NCBI RefSeq assembly: GCF_030295405.1
Contig: NZ_AP027080.1
Location: 4,386,001 to 4,450,000, forward strand
Length of the DNA: 64,000 bases
Source: Mesoterricola silvestris
Lineage (GTDB): Bacteria > Acidobacteriota > Holophagae > Holophagales > Holophagaceae
Direction: 5' to 3'
A program made the translations under genes and the position numbers. Position 1 is the first letter of the stretch; each line of letters begins with the position of its first letter. This document shows positions 51,311 to 59,630 of this stretch, in pieces. Under the pieces are notes generated by a model that was given only the letters and a program-made list of their open reading frames with translations, searched no databases and was not told the origin of the DNA.

Positions 51311-52165
51311 ATGAAGATCGGCTACTATCCCGGGTGCTCCCTCCTCGGTTCCTCCAGGGAGTTCGACGAATCGGTGCGGGCCCTGGCCCCCGCCCTGGGC
51401 CTGGAACTGGTGGAGGTGCCCGACTGGAACTGCTGCGGGGCCTCCAGCGCCCACGTGCTGGACCACCACCTCGCCCTGGCCCTGCCCGCGCGCATCCTGG
51501 CCCAGGCCGAGGCCGCCGGCCTTACCGAGATCCTGGCCCCCTGCGCGGCCTGCTACAACCGCCTGAGCACGGCCCGGGACGCCCTGGAAAAGGACCCGGC
51601 CCTGGCCCGGGAGATCGAGGCCGTCATCGACCTGCCCCTGGCCGGCACCGTGCGCATCGTGAACATCCTCGAGGTGCTGGACCGGTTCAAGGACGTCCTC
51701 CCCGGGAAGATCACCCGGCCCTTCGCCCACAAGGTGGCGTGCTACTACGGATGCCTCCTGGTCAGGCCCCCCAAGGTGCTGAAGTTCGACCGGGCCGAGG
51801 ATCCCCAGTCCATGGACCGCCTCATGGCCGCCGCCGGCGCCGAGCCGCGGGAATGGAACTTCAAGACCGAATGCTGCGGCGCCGCGTTCTCCGTCACCCG
51901 CACCGACCTGGTGGCCAAGATGAGCGGGAAGATCGTCGACAACGCCGTCAAGCACGGCGCCGAGGCGATCGTCGTGGCCTGCCCCATGTGCCAGTCCAAC
52001 CTGGATATGCGCCGCCCCGAGATCAACGCCCATCTGGGCGCCGAACACACGATTCCCGTCCTGTTCATCACCCAGGCCCTGGGCCTGGCCATGGGCATCG
52101 ACGCCAACCAGCTGGGGCTGCAGCGGCACATGGTGCCCGCCGTCATGGCCCCCGCGGCCGTCTGA
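51311..52165 (+). CDS. hdrB: Heterodisulfide reductase subunit B
   Basis: A 284-residue subunit with two CCG domains that hold the active-site non-cubane clusters. Domain one has YPGCS, WNCCGASSAH and PCAACYN; domain two has CYYGC, TECCGAAF and CPMCQSNL. It reduces a disulfide substrate. In this non-methanogen the substrate is not CoM-S-S-CoB; in Desulfovibrio, DsrC has been proposed. It starts 4 bp after hdrC. Confidence 0.95.
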   Translation: MKIGYYPGCSLLGSSREFDESVRALAPALGLELVEVPDWNCCGASSAHVLDHHLALALPARILAQAEAAGLTEILAPCAACYNRLSTARDALEKDPALAREIEAVIDLPLAGTVRIVNILEVLDRFKDVLPGKITRPFAHKVACYYGCLLVRPPKVLKFDRAEDPQSMDRLMAAAGAEPREWNFKTECCGAAFSVTRTDLVAKMSGKIVDNAVKHGAEAIVVACPMCQSNLDMRRPEINAHLGAEHTIPVLFITQALGLAMGIDANQLGLQRHMVPAVMAPAAV

Positions 52166-52175
52166 GGAGCCTGCG

Positions 52176-54167
52176 ATGTCACGTATCGGCGTATTCACCT
52201 GCCACTGCGGAGAGAACATCGGCGCCACCGTCGACTGCGCCAAGGTCGCGGAGCGCACGAGGAACGTCCCCGGCGTCGTCCACAGCGTGGACTACAAGTA
52301 CATGTGCTCCGACCCCGGCCAGTCCATGATCAAGGACGCCATCAAGGAGCACGGCCTCACCGGCGTCGTGGTGGCGGCCTGCTCCCCGCGCATGCACGAG
52401 CCCACCTTCCGCAGCGCCGTGGAGGAGGCCGGGCTCAACCCCTACCTCTGCGAGATGGCCAATCTGCGCGAGCACTGCTCCTGGGTCCACGAGAAGAACG
52501 ACGCCACCACGGACAAGGCCGCGGACCTCATCCGGGTCATGGTGGAGAAGGTCAAGCACAACACGCCGCTCCACCCCATCCGCGTGCCCGTCACCAAGCG
52601 CGCCCTGGTGCTGGGCGGCGGCATCGCCGGGATCCAGGCGGCCCTGGACATCGCCAATTCCGGCCACAAGGTGGTGCTGGTAGAGAAGTCCCCCTCCATC
52701 GGCGGCCACATGAGCCAGCTCTCGGAGACCTTCCCCACGCTGGACTGCTCCCAGTGCATCCTCACCCCGCGCATGGTGGAGGCCGCGCGCCACCCCAACA
52801 TCACCCTCATGACCTACGCGGAGCTGGAGAAGCTCGAAGGCTTCATCGGCAACTTCAAGGCCACCATCCGCAAGAAGGCCCGCCAGGTGGACGAGAAGCT
52901 CTGCACCGGCTGCGGCATGTGCATCACCAAGTGCCCCCAGAAGAAGATCCCCGACGAGTTCAACGAAGGCCTGGGCAAGCGCAGCGCCATCTACGTGCCC
53001 TTCCCCCAGGCCGTGCCCAACAAGCCCGTCATTGACAAGGCCAACTGCACCTTCTACAAGAGCGGGAAGTGCAAGGTCTGCGAGAAGATGTGCCCCACCG
53101 GCGCCATCCGCTTCGACCAGCAGGACGAGCTGGTCACCCTGGACGTGGGCGCCATCGTGCTGGCCACGGGCTTCAAGGTGATGCGCACCGACAAGTTCCC
53201 GGAGTACGGGTTCGGCAAGTACGCCGACGTCATCGACGGGCTGCAGTTCGAGCGCCTCGCCTCGGCCTCGGGCCCCACCCTGGGCGTCATGAAGCGCCCC
53301 AGCGACGGCAAGGAGCCCGAGACGGTGGTCTTCGTGGCCTGCTCCGGCAGCCGGGACCGGGCCAAGGGCGTGCCCTACTGCTCGAAGATCTGCTGCATGT
53401 ATACCGCCAAGCACGCCATGCTCTACAAGCACAAGATGCACCACGGCAAGGCCTACGTCTTCTACATGGACATCCGAAGCGGCGGCAAGGACTACGACGA
53501 ATTCGTGCGCCGGGCCATCGAAGAGGACGACGTGAAGTACATCCGCGGCCGGGTCTCGCGCATCTACGAGGAGGACGGCCAGCTCATCGTCAAGGGGGCC
53601 GATACGCTCCTGGGCGGGGAGCCGGTGGAGATCAAGGCGGACATGGTGGTGCTGGCCACCGCGGTGCAGGCCCAGGACGGCTCCGAGGAGCTGGCCCAGA
53701 GGCTCCACGTGAGCTACGACCCCTACCACTTCTTCGCGGAGTCCCACCCCAAGCTCAAGCCCGTGGAGACCAACACCGCCGGCATCTTCCTGGCCGGGGC
53801 CTGCCAGGCCCCCCGGGACATCCCCGAGACCGTGGCCCAGGCCTCGGGCGCCGCGGCCAAGGTGGCCAGCCTCTTCAGCAAGGACGAGCTGACCCGCGAG
53901 CCCGTGGTGGCCGTGGTGAACCGGCTTCCGGCCCCCACCTTCTCCTACTGCGTGGGCTGCTTCCTTTGCCAGAGCGCCTGCCCCTACCAGGCCATCGAGG
54001 CCGAGGAGATCCGGGGCCGGGACGGCACGCTCATCAAGACCCTCGCCAAGGTGAACGCCGGCCTCTGCCAGGGCTGCGGCACCTGCGTCTCGACGTGCCG
54101 AACCAAGGCCATCGATATCCAGGGCTTCAGCAACGAACAGATTTTCGCCGAACTCATGACCCTCTGA
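52176..54167 (+). CDS. hdrA: Heterodisulfide reductase subunit A
   Basis: A 663-residue FAD and iron-sulfur protein, the electron-bifurcating subunit. The FAD fold begins ALVLGGGIAGIQAALDIA (about 147). Four cluster motifs follow: CTGCGMCITKCP, CKVCEKMCP, CVGCFLCQSACP and CQGCGTCVSTC, the last pair forming a C-terminal ferredoxin-like domain. The N-terminal cysteine block (FTCHCGENI, MCSDPGQ) is also conserved. It combines with the Flx proteins to split NADH electrons between ferredoxin and the HdrB disulfide. Confidence 0.95.
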   Translation: MSRIGVFTCHCGENIGATVDCAKVAERTRNVPGVVHSVDYKYMCSDPGQSMIKDAIKEHGLTGVVVAACSPRMHEPTFRSAVEEAGLNPYLCEMANLREHCSWVHEKNDATTDKAADLIRVMVEKVKHNTPLHPIRVPVTKRALVLGGGIAGIQAALDIANSGHKVVLVEKSPSIGGHMSQLSETFPTLDCSQCILTPRMVEAARHPNITLMTYAELEKLEGFIGNFKATIRKKARQVDEKLCTGCGMCITKCPQKKIPDEFNEGLGKRSAIYVPFPQAVPNKPVIDKANCTFYKSGKCKVCEKMCPTGAIRFDQQDELVTLDVGAIVLATGFKVMRTDKFPEYGFGKYADVIDGLQFERLASASGPTLGVMKRPSDGKEPETVVFVACSGSRDRAKGVPYCSKICCMYTAKHAMLYKHKMHHGKAYVFYMDIRSGGKDYDEFVRRAIEEDDVKYIRGRVSRIYEEDGQLIVKGADTLLGGEPVEIKADMVVLATAVQAQDGSEELAQRLHVSYDPYHFFAESHPKLKPVETNTAGIFLAGACQAPRDIPETVAQASGAAAKVASLFSKDELTREPVVAVVNRLPAPTFSYCVGCFLCQSACPYQAIEAEEIRGRDGTLIKTLAKVNAGLCQGCGTCVSTCRTKAIDIQGFSNEQIFAELMTL

Positions 54168-54179
54168 GGGGATGCCACG

Positions 54180-54617
54180 ATGACCGAAGCCTTCGAACCG
54201 AAGATCACCGCTTTCGTTTGCAACTGGTGCACCTACGCCGGCGCCGACCTGACCGGCACCAGCCGCATCAAATACCAGTCCAATGTGCGCGTGCTGCGCC
54301 TGCCCTGCACGGGGCGCATCGATTTCATGCTGCTGGCCAAGGCCTTCGCCCGGGGTTCGGACGGCGTGATCGTCTCGGGCTGCCACCCCAACGACTGCCA
54401 CTACACCTCCGGCAACTACCACGCCCGGAGGCGCTGGATGATCTACCGGAACCTCATGGACTTCATGGGCATCGACACCCGCCGGGTGACCTTCTCGTGG
54501 GTGTCGGCCGCGGAGGGGGCCCGGTGGGCGGAGCTGGTGAACGAGGTCACCACCACGGTGCGGGCCCTGGGCCCCTACACCGAATACAAGGAACTCGCCC
54601 TGACCGGCGTGGAGTGA
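54180..54617 (+). CDS. flxD: MvhD/FlxD-type [2Fe-2S] subunit
   Basis: A 145-residue protein of the MvhD family with five conserved cysteines: CNWCTYAG, PCTGRID and SGCHPNDCHY. In methanogens MvhD links hydrogenase to Hdr; here, with FlxA-C, it should connect the NADH-oxidising module to HdrA. It lies 12 bp after hdrA. Confidence 0.9.
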   Translation: MTEAFEPKITAFVCNWCTYAGADLTGTSRIKYQSNVRVLRLPCTGRIDFMLLAKAFARGSDGVIVSGCHPNDCHYTSGNYHARRRWMIYRNLMDFMGIDTRRVTFSWVSAAEGARWAELVNEVTTTVRALGPYTEYKELALTGVE

Positions 54618-54624
54618 GGGGACC

Positions 54625-55416
54625 ATGGACCTGAGAGAGAAAGCCCGGCAGCTCCTGGAAAGCGGCGAGGTCAAGGCCGTCATCGGCTACGAGAAGGGCA
54701 CCATGGGCGCCCGGCGCCCGGTCTTCGTGAAGAAGGCCGAAAGGGCGGATCGCCTGGTCCTGGACGGGGACTGCGCGCAGAACCTCGCCACCTACCTCAC
54801 GCGGCCCGAGATCCGCAAGCTGGGCCGGGTCGCCATCACCGCGGGCCCCGACGCCCTGCGCGCCATCCTCCAGCTCATGGCCGAACGCCAGATCGAGGAG
54901 GAGAACCTCCTGGCCCTGGCCGGGGACGGCACCGTCGAGCTCGCCTCGGCCCAGGCCATCGAGGAGCACCTGGCCCTGGCCCCCAAGGAGCTCCCCGCCA
55001 GGGACCGCGAACTGCTGGAGCGCCTCGGGAAGATGGACCGCGCGGAGCGCTGGGCCTTCTGGCAGAAGGAGCTGAGCCGCTGCGTCAAGTGCTACGCCTG
55101 CCGCAACAGCTGCCCCATGTGCTACTGCGGCCACTGCACCATGGACTGCAACCGGCCCCAGTGGGTGCCCGTGGCCAGCCACGCCCTGGGCAACCTGGAG
55201 TACCACATGGTGCGCGCCATGCACCTGGCGGGGCGCTGCGTGGAGTGCGGCGACTGCGGCCGGGCCTGCCCCGTGGGCATCCCCATCCACCTCCTCACCT
55301 TCAATTGCGAGGAGAGCGTGCATCAGCAGTTCGGCCAGCGGGCCGGGGCCAGTTCCAGACTGGACTACGCCCTGTCCACCTTCCGTCCCGACGACAAAGA
55401 GTCCTTCATCCGGTAG
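54625..55416 (+). CDS. flxC: Flx iron-sulfur subunit (FlxC-like)
   Basis: A 263-residue protein with a mixed N-terminal part (about 1-150, beginning REKARQLLESGEVKAVIGY) and a cysteine-rich C-terminal region. The clusters are CVKCYACRNSCPMCYCGHC (two interwoven motifs) and CVECGDCGRACP. The order hdrA-flxD-flxC-flxB-flxA supports the assignment, but the split between FlxB and FlxC names rests on memory of Desulfovibrio clusters. It relays electrons from the FlxA flavoprotein. Confidence 0.78.
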   Translation: MDLREKARQLLESGEVKAVIGYEKGTMGARRPVFVKKAERADRLVLDGDCAQNLATYLTRPEIRKLGRVAITAGPDALRAILQLMAERQIEEENLLALAGDGTVELASAQAIEEHLALAPKELPARDRELLERLGKMDRAERWAFWQKELSRCVKCYACRNSCPMCYCGHCTMDCNRPQWVPVASHALGNLEYHMVRAMHLAGRCVECGDCGRACPVGIPIHLLTFNCEESVHQQFGQRAGASSRLDYALSTFRPDDKESFIR

Positions 55417-55422
55417 GGTGCC

Positions 55423-56424
55423 ATGGCAGAAACCTTCTTCCTCCCCCAAGCCTCCCTCGACGCGCTGTTCGCGGCCCTGGCCAAGGACGGCCGGCGCATC
55501 CTGGCCCCCACGGACCGGGACGGCCGCACCGAACTCAACCCGGTGGCCTCCTTCCAGGAGGTGGCCGCGGACTACATCCAGACCATCCTCAGCGCCAAGG
55601 AGGCCGCCTTTCCCAAGGTGGAGCGGCTCATGACCTTCACCCTGGGCGCCAAGGCCGTGGACCTGAAAGACGCCGAGCCCCACGCCGAGCCCACCGTCCT
55701 CTTCGGGGTGCGCCCCTGCGAGGCCTCGGGCTTCGGGGCCCTGGACGCGGTGTTCAACTGGGACACCCGCGACCGGTTCTTCAACGCGCGCATGGAGGCC
55801 CTGGCCATCATCGGCGTGGGCTGCACGAAGAAGGACGACGCCTGCTTCTGCACCAGCGTCGGCGGCGGCCCCGGGTCCACCCGGGGCAGCGACATCCTCC
55901 TGACGCCGGTGGAGGGCGGGTTCCTGGCCGAGGTGCTGACCCCCAAGGGCCGGGCCATGGTGGCCCTGGCCCCCGGCGCCTTCCAGCCCGATCCCGGCCT
56001 GGAGAAGAAGGTCGTGGAGGTGCCGGTGGCCTTCGACCAGCCCGGGCTTACCCGGCGCCTCAAGGACCGCTTCGAGGACGGCATCTGGATGGAGCAGAGC
56101 CTGCGCTGCGTGGGCTGCGGCGCCTGCGCCTACGTGTGCCCCACCTGCGTGTGCTTCGACATCGTGGAGGAGGCCGACGCCAAGGGCGGGCACCGCCTGC
56201 GCACCTGGGATTCCTGCGGCGGCCCCATGTTCACCCTCCACGCCTCCGGCCACAACCCCCGGGAGACCCAGGCCCAGCGCTGGCGCCAGCGGGTCTACCA
56301 CAAGTTCTCGTACTACCCCGAGCGCTACGACATGCTCGGCTGCGTCGGGTGCGGCAAGTGCACCCGGGCATGCCCCGTGGACATGAACCTCCAGGAGCAC
56401 CTGGCGGAAGCGGCCCAGGCCTGA
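55423..56424 (+). CDS. flxB: Flx iron-sulfur subunit (FlxB-like, AsrA/hydrogenase-beta-like)
   Basis: A 333-residue protein related to anaerobic sulfite reductase subunit A and sulfhydrogenase beta subunits. It has the GVRPCEASGFGALDAVF block, a cysteine pair in DDACFCTSVGGGPG, and two [4Fe-4S] motifs CVGCGACAYVCP and CVGCGKCTRACP near the C-terminus. With FlxA (AsrB-like) it makes the NAD(H)-linked half of the complex. Confidence 0.82.
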   Translation: MAETFFLPQASLDALFAALAKDGRRILAPTDRDGRTELNPVASFQEVAADYIQTILSAKEAAFPKVERLMTFTLGAKAVDLKDAEPHAEPTVLFGVRPCEASGFGALDAVFNWDTRDRFFNARMEALAIIGVGCTKKDDACFCTSVGGGPGSTRGSDILLTPVEGGFLAEVLTPKGRAMVALAPGAFQPDPGLEKKVVEVPVAFDQPGLTRRLKDRFEDGIWMEQSLRCVGCGACAYVCPTCVCFDIVEEADAKGGHRLRTWDSCGGPMFTLHASGHNPRETQAQRWRQRVYHKFSYYPERYDMLGCVGCGKCTRACPVDMNLQEHLAEAAQA

Positions 56425-56437
56425 GGGAGAAGCGACC

Positions 56438-57277
56438 ATGACCGACACCAACATCTACCTCCCCCACCTCATGCGCATCGCGAAGATCACGGAGGAAGCC
56501 CCCGCCGTGAAGACCTTCCGCCTGGAGTTCCTGGACGCGGCCGCGGCGGAGGCCTTCAGCTTCGAGACCGGCCAGTTCGGCCTCTACAGCGCCTTCGGCG
56601 AAGGCGAATCCACCTTCTGCATCGCCTCCTCCCCCACCCGCAAGGGCTACATCGAATGCACCTTCCGCGAGGCGGGACGGGTCACCGCCTCCCTCGCCGA
56701 CAAGGAGGAGGGCGACGTGGTGGGCTTCCGGGGCCCCTACGGCAACCGCTTCCCCATCGAGCAGTGGAAGGGCAAGAACCTGGTCTTCGTCGCCGGCGGC
56801 ATCGCCCTGCCCCCCCTGCGCAGCGTCATCTGGAACTGCCTGGACCTCCGGGACTGGTTCAAGGACATCACCATCGTGTACGGCGCCCGCAGCGTCAACG
56901 ACCTGGTGTACAAGGACGAGCTCAAGGAATGGGAGGCCCGGCCCGACGTGAACCTGGTGGTCACCGTGGACCCCGGCGGCGAGGTCCCCGGCTGGACCGG
57001 CAAGGTGGGCTTCGTACCCCCCGTGGTGGAGGCCCTGAACCCCGCCCCCGACAACACCGTCGCCCTGGTGTGCGGCCCCCCCATCATGATCAAGCTCACC
57101 CTCCCGGTGCTGGCCAAGCTGGGCTTCCCCCCGGAATCCATCTTCACGACCCTGGAGAACCGCATGAAGTGCGGCCTGGGCAAGTGCGGACGATGCAACA
57201 CCGGCAGCAGCTACGTTTGCAAGGACGGCCCGGTGTACACCCTGGCGCAGCTGAACAGCCTGCCGGCCGAATACTAG
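56438..57277 (+). CDS. flxA: FlxA-like FAD/NAD(H)-binding oxidoreductase subunit
   Basis: A 279-residue flavoprotein of the ferredoxin-NADP reductase/AsrB/PyrK group. The FAD-binding region includes the ETGQFGLYSAFGEGESTFCIAS (21-residue) segment's core F-C-I-A-S, the NAD pyrophosphate loop is NLVFVAGGIALPPLRS, and a C-terminal [2Fe-2S]-type cysteine set occurs in MKCGLGKCGRCN. It oxidises NADH and feeds the Flx-Hdr complex. It ends the operon. Confidence 0.88.
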   Translation: MTDTNIYLPHLMRIAKITEEAPAVKTFRLEFLDAAAAEAFSFETGQFGLYSAFGEGESTFCIASSPTRKGYIECTFREAGRVTASLADKEEGDVVGFRGPYGNRFPIEQWKGKNLVFVAGGIALPPLRSVIWNCLDLRDWFKDITIVYGARSVNDLVYKDELKEWEARPDVNLVVTVDPGGEVPGWTGKVGFVPPVVEALNPAPDNTVALVCGPPIMIKLTLPVLAKLGFPPESIFTTLENRMKCGLGKCGRCNTGSSYVCKDGPVYTLAQLNSLPAEY

Positions 57278-57297
57278 GAGCGACCGCTCCGTTTCAG
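57277..57297 (+). terminator. Weak hairpin at the end of the flx-hdr operon
   Basis: GGAGCG-AC-CGCTCC at 57277-57290 forms a perfect 6-bp stem overlapping the flxA stop and is followed by GTTTC. The T run is short, so termination may be partial. Confidence 0.35.
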
Positions 57298-57340
57298 TAT
57301 CATATAACGATGCCATCCCAAGGGGAGGCCAGGAGGAAGC

Positions 57341-59389
57341 ATGCTGCGGTCGCTCACACTGTCCCTGCTCTGCGGGGCCATGGCCCTACCCGCCCTGGCG
57401 GCCGGGCCCCACCCCATCTCCGTCCACGACCTGCTGGCCATGGAGCGCCTGGGGGATCCCCGGATCTCCCCGGACGGCGCCACCTTCGCGTTCTCCGTGG
57501 GCACGCCGGACCTGGCCGCCAACAAAACCGCCCATGATCTGTACCTGGGCGACGTGGCCGGCACCTGGACCCGGCGGGTGACCTCCCCCGGCACCTCCAA
57601 TTCCCAGGCCCGCTGGGCCCGGGACGGCAAGGCCGTCTTCTTCGTGTCGGGGCGCTCGGGGTCCTCCCAGGTGTGGCGCCTGCCCCTGGACGGGGGCGAG
57701 GCCGTGCAGGTGACGAAGCTGCCCCTGGACGTGGACGCCCTGGAAGTGTCCCCGGACGGCAAGTCCCTCCTGCTGGGCATGGCCGTCTTCCCGGGCAAGA
57801 GCCCCGAGGAGACCAAGAAGGTCCTGGACGCCAAGGCGGCCGTCAAGGCCTCCGGCATGGAGTTCGACGCCCTCATGGTGCGCCACTGGGACACCTGGAC
57901 CGACGGCACCCGCAACCACGTGTTCACCTTCGATCTGGCCACGGGCACGGCCCGGGACCTCATGCCCGCCATGGACGCCGACTGCCCCTCCAAGCCCTTC
58001 GGCGGCAGCGAGGACTTCGCCGTCAGCCCCGACGGCAAGGCCCTGGTGTTCTCCGCCCGGGACATGGGCCGGAAGGAAGCCTGGTCCACCAACTTCGATC
58101 TCTTCGAGGTGCCCCTGGACGGCTCCGCCGCCCCCAGGCGCCTGACCACCAACCCCGCCTGGGACGCCCAGCCCCGCTTCTCCCCCGACGGCAGGACCCT
58201 GGCCTACCTGGCCATGAGCCGCCCCGGCTTCGAGGCGGACCGCTTCGACATGGTCCTGCGCGACCGGGCCACGGGCAAGGAACGCAAATTCACCCTGCGG
58301 GTGGATGACACCCCCCGGGGCGACCGGTCCGTGGCCTCCTTCGCGTGGTCCCCGGACGGCAAGGCCCTCTACTGCCTGGCCGAGAACCTGGGCCAGCGCG
58401 CCCTCTTCGCCATGGACCCCGCCACGGGCAAGGCGAGGATGATCGTGGGCCAGGGCACCCTGGACGGCATCGAGTTCGCCAAGGGCGGGCGCATCCTCTA
58501 CGGCATGAATTCCCTCAAGGGCCCCACGGAGTTCTACACCGTGGATCCCGCGGGCAAGGACATCCGCCAGGTCACCCACTTCAACGACGCGCGCATGGCC
58601 GCGGCGAAGATCGGCAAGGCCGAGCAGTTCACCTTCAAGGGCGCCAAGGGCGACACCGTCTACGGCTACCTGGTCTATCCCGTCGACTTCGATCCCGCGA
58701 AGAAGTATCCCGTGGCCTTCCTGGTGCACGGCGGCCCCCAGGGCACCTTCGGCAACGACTTCCACTACCGCTGGAACCCCCAGGTGTACGCGGGCGCCGG
58801 CTACGCCGCCATCTGCGTGGACTTCCACGGCTCCACCAGCTACGGCCAGGCCTTCACCGACGCCATCCGCAACGACTGGGGCGGCGCCCCCTTCGAGGAC
58901 CTCATGAAGGGCCTGGACCACATGCTGGCCAAGCACCCCTTCCTGGACAAGGACCGCGTGGGCGCCCTGGGCGCGTCCTACGGCGGCTTCATGATCAACT
59001 GGATCGCCGGCCACACCGACCGTTTCAAGACCCTGGTGTGCCACGACGGCAACCTCGACGAGCGCATGGCCTACTTCGACACCGAGGAGCTGTGGTTCCC
59101 CGAATGGGAGCACAACGGCCTTCCCTGGGAGAACCCCGCCAGCTACGCCGCCGTCAACCCCATCGAGTTCGTGAAGAACTGGAAGACCCCCATGCTGGTC
59201 ATCCACGGCATGAAGGACTACCGCATCCCCTACGCCCAGGGCCTGGCCACCTTCACCGCCCTGCAGCGCAAGGGCATCCCCTCCAAGCTGCTGGTCTTCC
59301 CCGACGAGAACCACTGGGTCCTCAAGCCCGCCAACTCCCTCCAGTGGCACGAGAACGTCCTGGGGTGGATGGACCGGTGGCTGAAGTAA
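57341..59389 (+). CDS. S9 family (prolyl oligopeptidase-like) serine peptidase
   Basis: A 682-residue exported protein (signal peptide RSLTLSLLCGAMALPALAA). The N-terminal beta-propeller (about 25-410) shows WD-like repeats such as VSPDGKSLLLG and FSPDGRTLAYLA. The C-terminal alpha/beta-hydrolase domain carries the triad S546 in GASYGGF, D626 in GMKDYRIP and H658 in ENHWV, all present. It cleaves short peptides, probably after Pro or acylated residues. It starts 64 bp after flxA and has GGAGG upstream. Confidence 0.93.
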   Translation: MLRSLTLSLLCGAMALPALAAGPHPISVHDLLAMERLGDPRISPDGATFAFSVGTPDLAANKTAHDLYLGDVAGTWTRRVTSPGTSNSQARWARDGKAVFFVSGRSGSSQVWRLPLDGGEAVQVTKLPLDVDALEVSPDGKSLLLGMAVFPGKSPEETKKVLDAKAAVKASGMEFDALMVRHWDTWTDGTRNHVFTFDLATGTARDLMPAMDADCPSKPFGGSEDFAVSPDGKALVFSARDMGRKEAWSTNFDLFEVPLDGSAAPRRLTTNPAWDAQPRFSPDGRTLAYLAMSRPGFEADRFDMVLRDRATGKERKFTLRVDDTPRGDRSVASFAWSPDGKALYCLAENLGQRALFAMDPATGKARMIVGQGTLDGIEFAKGGRILYGMNSLKGPTEFYTVDPAGKDIRQVTHFNDARMAAAKIGKAEQFTFKGAKGDTVYGYLVYPVDFDPAKKYPVAFLVHGGPQGTFGNDFHYRWNPQVYAGAGYAAICVDFHGSTSYGQAFTDAIRNDWGGAPFEDLMKGLDHMLAKHPFLDKDRVGALGASYGGFMINWIAGHTDRFKTLVCHDGNLDERMAYFDTEELWFPEWEHNGLPWENPASYAAVNPIEFVKNWKTPMLVIHGMKDYRIPYAQGLATFTALQRKGIPSKLLVFPDENHWVLKPANSLQWHENVLGWMDRWLK

Positions 59390-59630
59390 AAGGGGTCGTA
59401 TAGGCAACGAAAAGAGGGGGCCGCGGGTCCAGGCTGGGAGGTTCCCGGGGGAGGGATCGGCCCATGGGGTCCCGGACCGGCGATCCGACCCAACGGTAGC
59501 GCTTGCGCAGCAGCAAGCTGCTGCTGGCGCTTGCCGTGATCCATTGGCGATAGGCGGTGCGGAACAGAGTGGGCAGGCCGAAGCGTCCTAAGGCAGGGTC
59601 CGCACCTTGGTTTTGGGATCGTGTCCGGGC

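Noticed and set aside
52179..54683. An 834-codon open frame on the minus strand opposite hdrA
   Set aside because: Antisense shadow of hdrA with low-complexity composition, no ribosome site and no family resemblance.
59470..59545. A REP-like element with GCAGCAGC-AA-GCTGCTGC after the S9 peptidase gene
   Set aside because: The palindrome is real but short, single-copy in the window and without a T run, so no function is claimed.
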